DNA from: Treponema sp.
GTDB taxonomy: Bacteria > Spirochaetota > Spirochaetia > Treponematales > Breznakiellaceae
Assembly (NCBI GenBank): GCA_031268125.1
Contig: JAIRXT010000245.1
Location: 1 to 6,236 of the forward strand
Direction of reading: 5' to 3'
Length of the DNA stretch: 6,236 nucleotides
The notes beneath the pieces are model-generated. The model saw only the letters and a program-made list of their open reading frames with translations. It did no database searches and was not told the origin of the DNA. The position numbers were made by a program, and so were the translations under genes. This document shows, piece by piece, positions 4,875 through 6,236 of the stretch (position 1 is its first letter; each line of letters opens with the position of its first letter).

Positions 4875-6236
4875 ATGGAGGATCAGCTTGTCTATCAGGA
4901 CCTGGAATTTATAAAAATTCTGCCCCGCTGGGCCCAGGAATTTGCCAATAAGTACCGGTCAAAGACCACCAACCTGTATATCCTCTACGGGAATATCCGG
5001 GACTTCTTACCCCATGAGATGAACCGGGATGAATTTACCTTCACCCGGATTCAGGACTACCTTTCTGAATTTCTCTTTGGGAACCGGGACTATATCATCT
5101 ACTACGACTATTCCGGGGGCGTTACCTTTTGTAACGAATCCATGGCCCAGGATTACCGGAACGTCATTCAGGGACTGTACCCCCAGGCGGAAGCGGAGGA
5201 CATTATCTCCGCCGAACCCCGGAAGAGTTTTTTTTACCTGGAAAAGTACTTTTTTGCCAAAATACCCAAGAAAGGCCGCCCCAGCCGGGTGGTGCTGATC
5301 ATGGACTATGCGGAATCCTTTGTCCCTTCCGGCGATTTTATACGCCTTACCGAGGAAGACCGCTACTGCCTGGTTACGCTGAGCCGCTGGGCCAATGATC
5401 CCATCCTTACCATCGGGGACATCACCGTGATCCTGCTGACGGAAAACCTGGCCGATATTTCTCCCCGGCTGATCAGTTCCCCCGCCACCGTCAAAGTGGG
5501 GGTTCCCTTCCCCGACGAAAAGCTGCGGGCCAGTTTTCTCCGCTTTAAGGAGGGGATGTCCCAGCTTATTCTGGACCGGGGGCTGAACCCGGAGCGGGTG
5601 GCCTCCATTACCAGCGGCCTAAATTTGATGAACCTGAACCGCCTGGTCCTGGAAAGCGGGGAGACCAAGACCCCCCTTTCCCTGGACTACCTGCGGCAGC
5701 GGAAAAAAGAGATTATCGAAAACGAAGCCGCGGGCCTTTTGGAATTTATGGACACGGTTCACGATCTTTCCTACGTGTCGGGCCACGATTTTGTCAAAAA
5801 ACGCTTCAAAAGCGCCTCCCGGGCCATCAAGCTGGGCCGCCTGGACGTACTGCCTATGGGCTACCTCCTGTCCGGCCCCGTGGGTACGGGAAAAAGCTTC
5901 ATGGTCAGCGCCTTTGCCGGGGAAATCGGCATACCCATGGTAAAATTCCGCAACTTCCGCTCCAAGTGGCAGGGGGATACGGAGTCCAACCTGGAGAAGG
6001 CCCTCAATATCCTTAAAGCAATGGCCCCCGTGGCGGTCATGATCGACGAGGCCGATGCCTTTCTGGGGGACCGGGACCAGGACGGGGACGCCGGTACCAG
6101 CAACCGGGTCTTTGCCCAGATCGCCAGCTTCATGGGAAACACCGAATACCGGGGCAAGATCATCTGGTTTCTCATCACCTGCCGGCCGGACCTTATCCCC
6201 ATCGACCTGAAGCGCCAGGGCCGGGCGGAAGAACAC
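4875..6236 (+). CDS. Ycf46-like AAA ATPase with degenerate N-terminal AAA module (3' truncated)
   Basis: An uninterrupted frame of 454 codons from ATG 4875 runs off the window end. The N-terminal part (about 1-230) resembles an AAA module that has lost its P-loop. VVLIMDYAESF (139-149) sits where Walker B would be, and VILLTENLADISPRLISS (185-202), followed by VPFPDEKLRASFL, mimics the sensor-1 to post-sensor segment. A linker (about 276-310) leads to an intact AAA domain with Walker A GPVGTGKS (334-341, Lys340), a pore loop with Trp365-Gln-Gly (SKWQGDTE), Walker B VAVMIDE (386-392, Asp391/Glu392), a sensor-1 region ending ITCRPDL, and a putative arginine finger in KRQGRAEEH (446-454). This order matches Ycf46-type ATPases, which are cytoplasmic and poorly understood. 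It probably forms a hexameric remodelling motor. It follows the LPP20 gene by 29 nt and is likely in the same operon. The C-terminal lid and any further domains are missing. Confidence 0.85.
   Translation, partial: MEDQLVYQDLEFIKILPRWAQEFANKYRSKTTNLYILYGNIRDFLPHEMNRDEFTFTRIQDYLSEFLFGNRDYIIYYDYSGGVTFCNESMAQDYRNVIQGLYPQAEAEDIISAEPRKSFFYLEKYFFAKIPKKGRPSRVVLIMDYAESFVPSGDFIRLTEEDRYCLVTLSRWANDPILTIGDITVILLTENLADISPRLISSPATVKVGVPFPDEKLRASFLRFKEGMSQLILDRGLNPERVASITSGLNLMNLNRLVLESGETKTPLSLDYLRQRKKEIIENEAAGLLEFMDTVHDLSYVSGHDFVKKRFKSASRAIKLGRLDVLPMGYLLSGPVGTGKSFMVSAFAGEIGIPMVKFRNFRSKWQGDTESNLEKALNILKAMAPVAVMIDEADAFLGDRDQDGDAGTSNRVFAQIASFMGNTEYRGKIIWFLITCRPDLIPIDLKRQGRAEEH

Noticed and set aside
5029..5298. 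Plus-strand frame of 89 codons within the ATPase gene
   Set aside because: It lies in another frame of the AAA ATPase coding sequence. Its product is rich in Pro, Thr and Arg and resembles no family.
5619..6236. Antisense open frame opposite the ATPase domain
   Set aside because: The plus strand carries Walker A, Walker B, pore loop and arginine finger in order, so the reverse frame is a by-product of codon bias.

Overview
The window is a plus-strand, GC-rich bacterial segment with five genes packed end to end. It holds one real intergenic gap and no tRNA, rRNA, CRISPR array or recognisable insertion sequence. Three consecutive lipoproteins with relaxed lipoboxes, and the overall gene content, suggest a spirochaete, perhaps a Treponema-like lineage. 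That placement is inference from recalled resemblance, because no taxonomic marker gene is present.

Region 1 (1-1710): the C-terminal part of a radical SAM protein carrying a SPASM-like iron-sulfur region, followed after 12 nt by a complete GT1/GT-B glycosyltransferase with an HHGGSGTT nucleotide-sugar signature. They look like the end of one operon that modifies a lipid, glycan or peptide. The substrate cannot be read from this window.

Region 2 (1711-1838): an AT-rich gap with a long imperfect palindrome (1751-1788) and, directly after it, a compact terminator hairpin with a T-run (1792-1811). The terminator ends only about 11 nt before the Shine-Dalgarno sequence of the next gene. This raises the question of where the next operon's promoter is, and whether the terminator acts as an attenuator.

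Region 3 (1839-4845): three lipoprotein genes in a row, of LpoB-like, COG3014-like and LPP20-like type. The second and third overlap by 13 nt. Together they look like a conserved envelope module exporting three lipid-anchored proteins, possibly as a complex acting on peptidoglycan or on surface structures.

Region 4 (4875-6236, cut by the window edge): a large AAA ATPase starting 29 nt after the last lipoprotein. It has an N-terminal AAA-like module without a P-loop, followed by an intact AAA module with Walker A, Walker B, pore loop and arginine finger. This resembles the Ycf46-type layout. Its spacing suggests co-transcription with the lipoproteins, which would pair a cytoplasmic motor with an envelope lipoprotein set.
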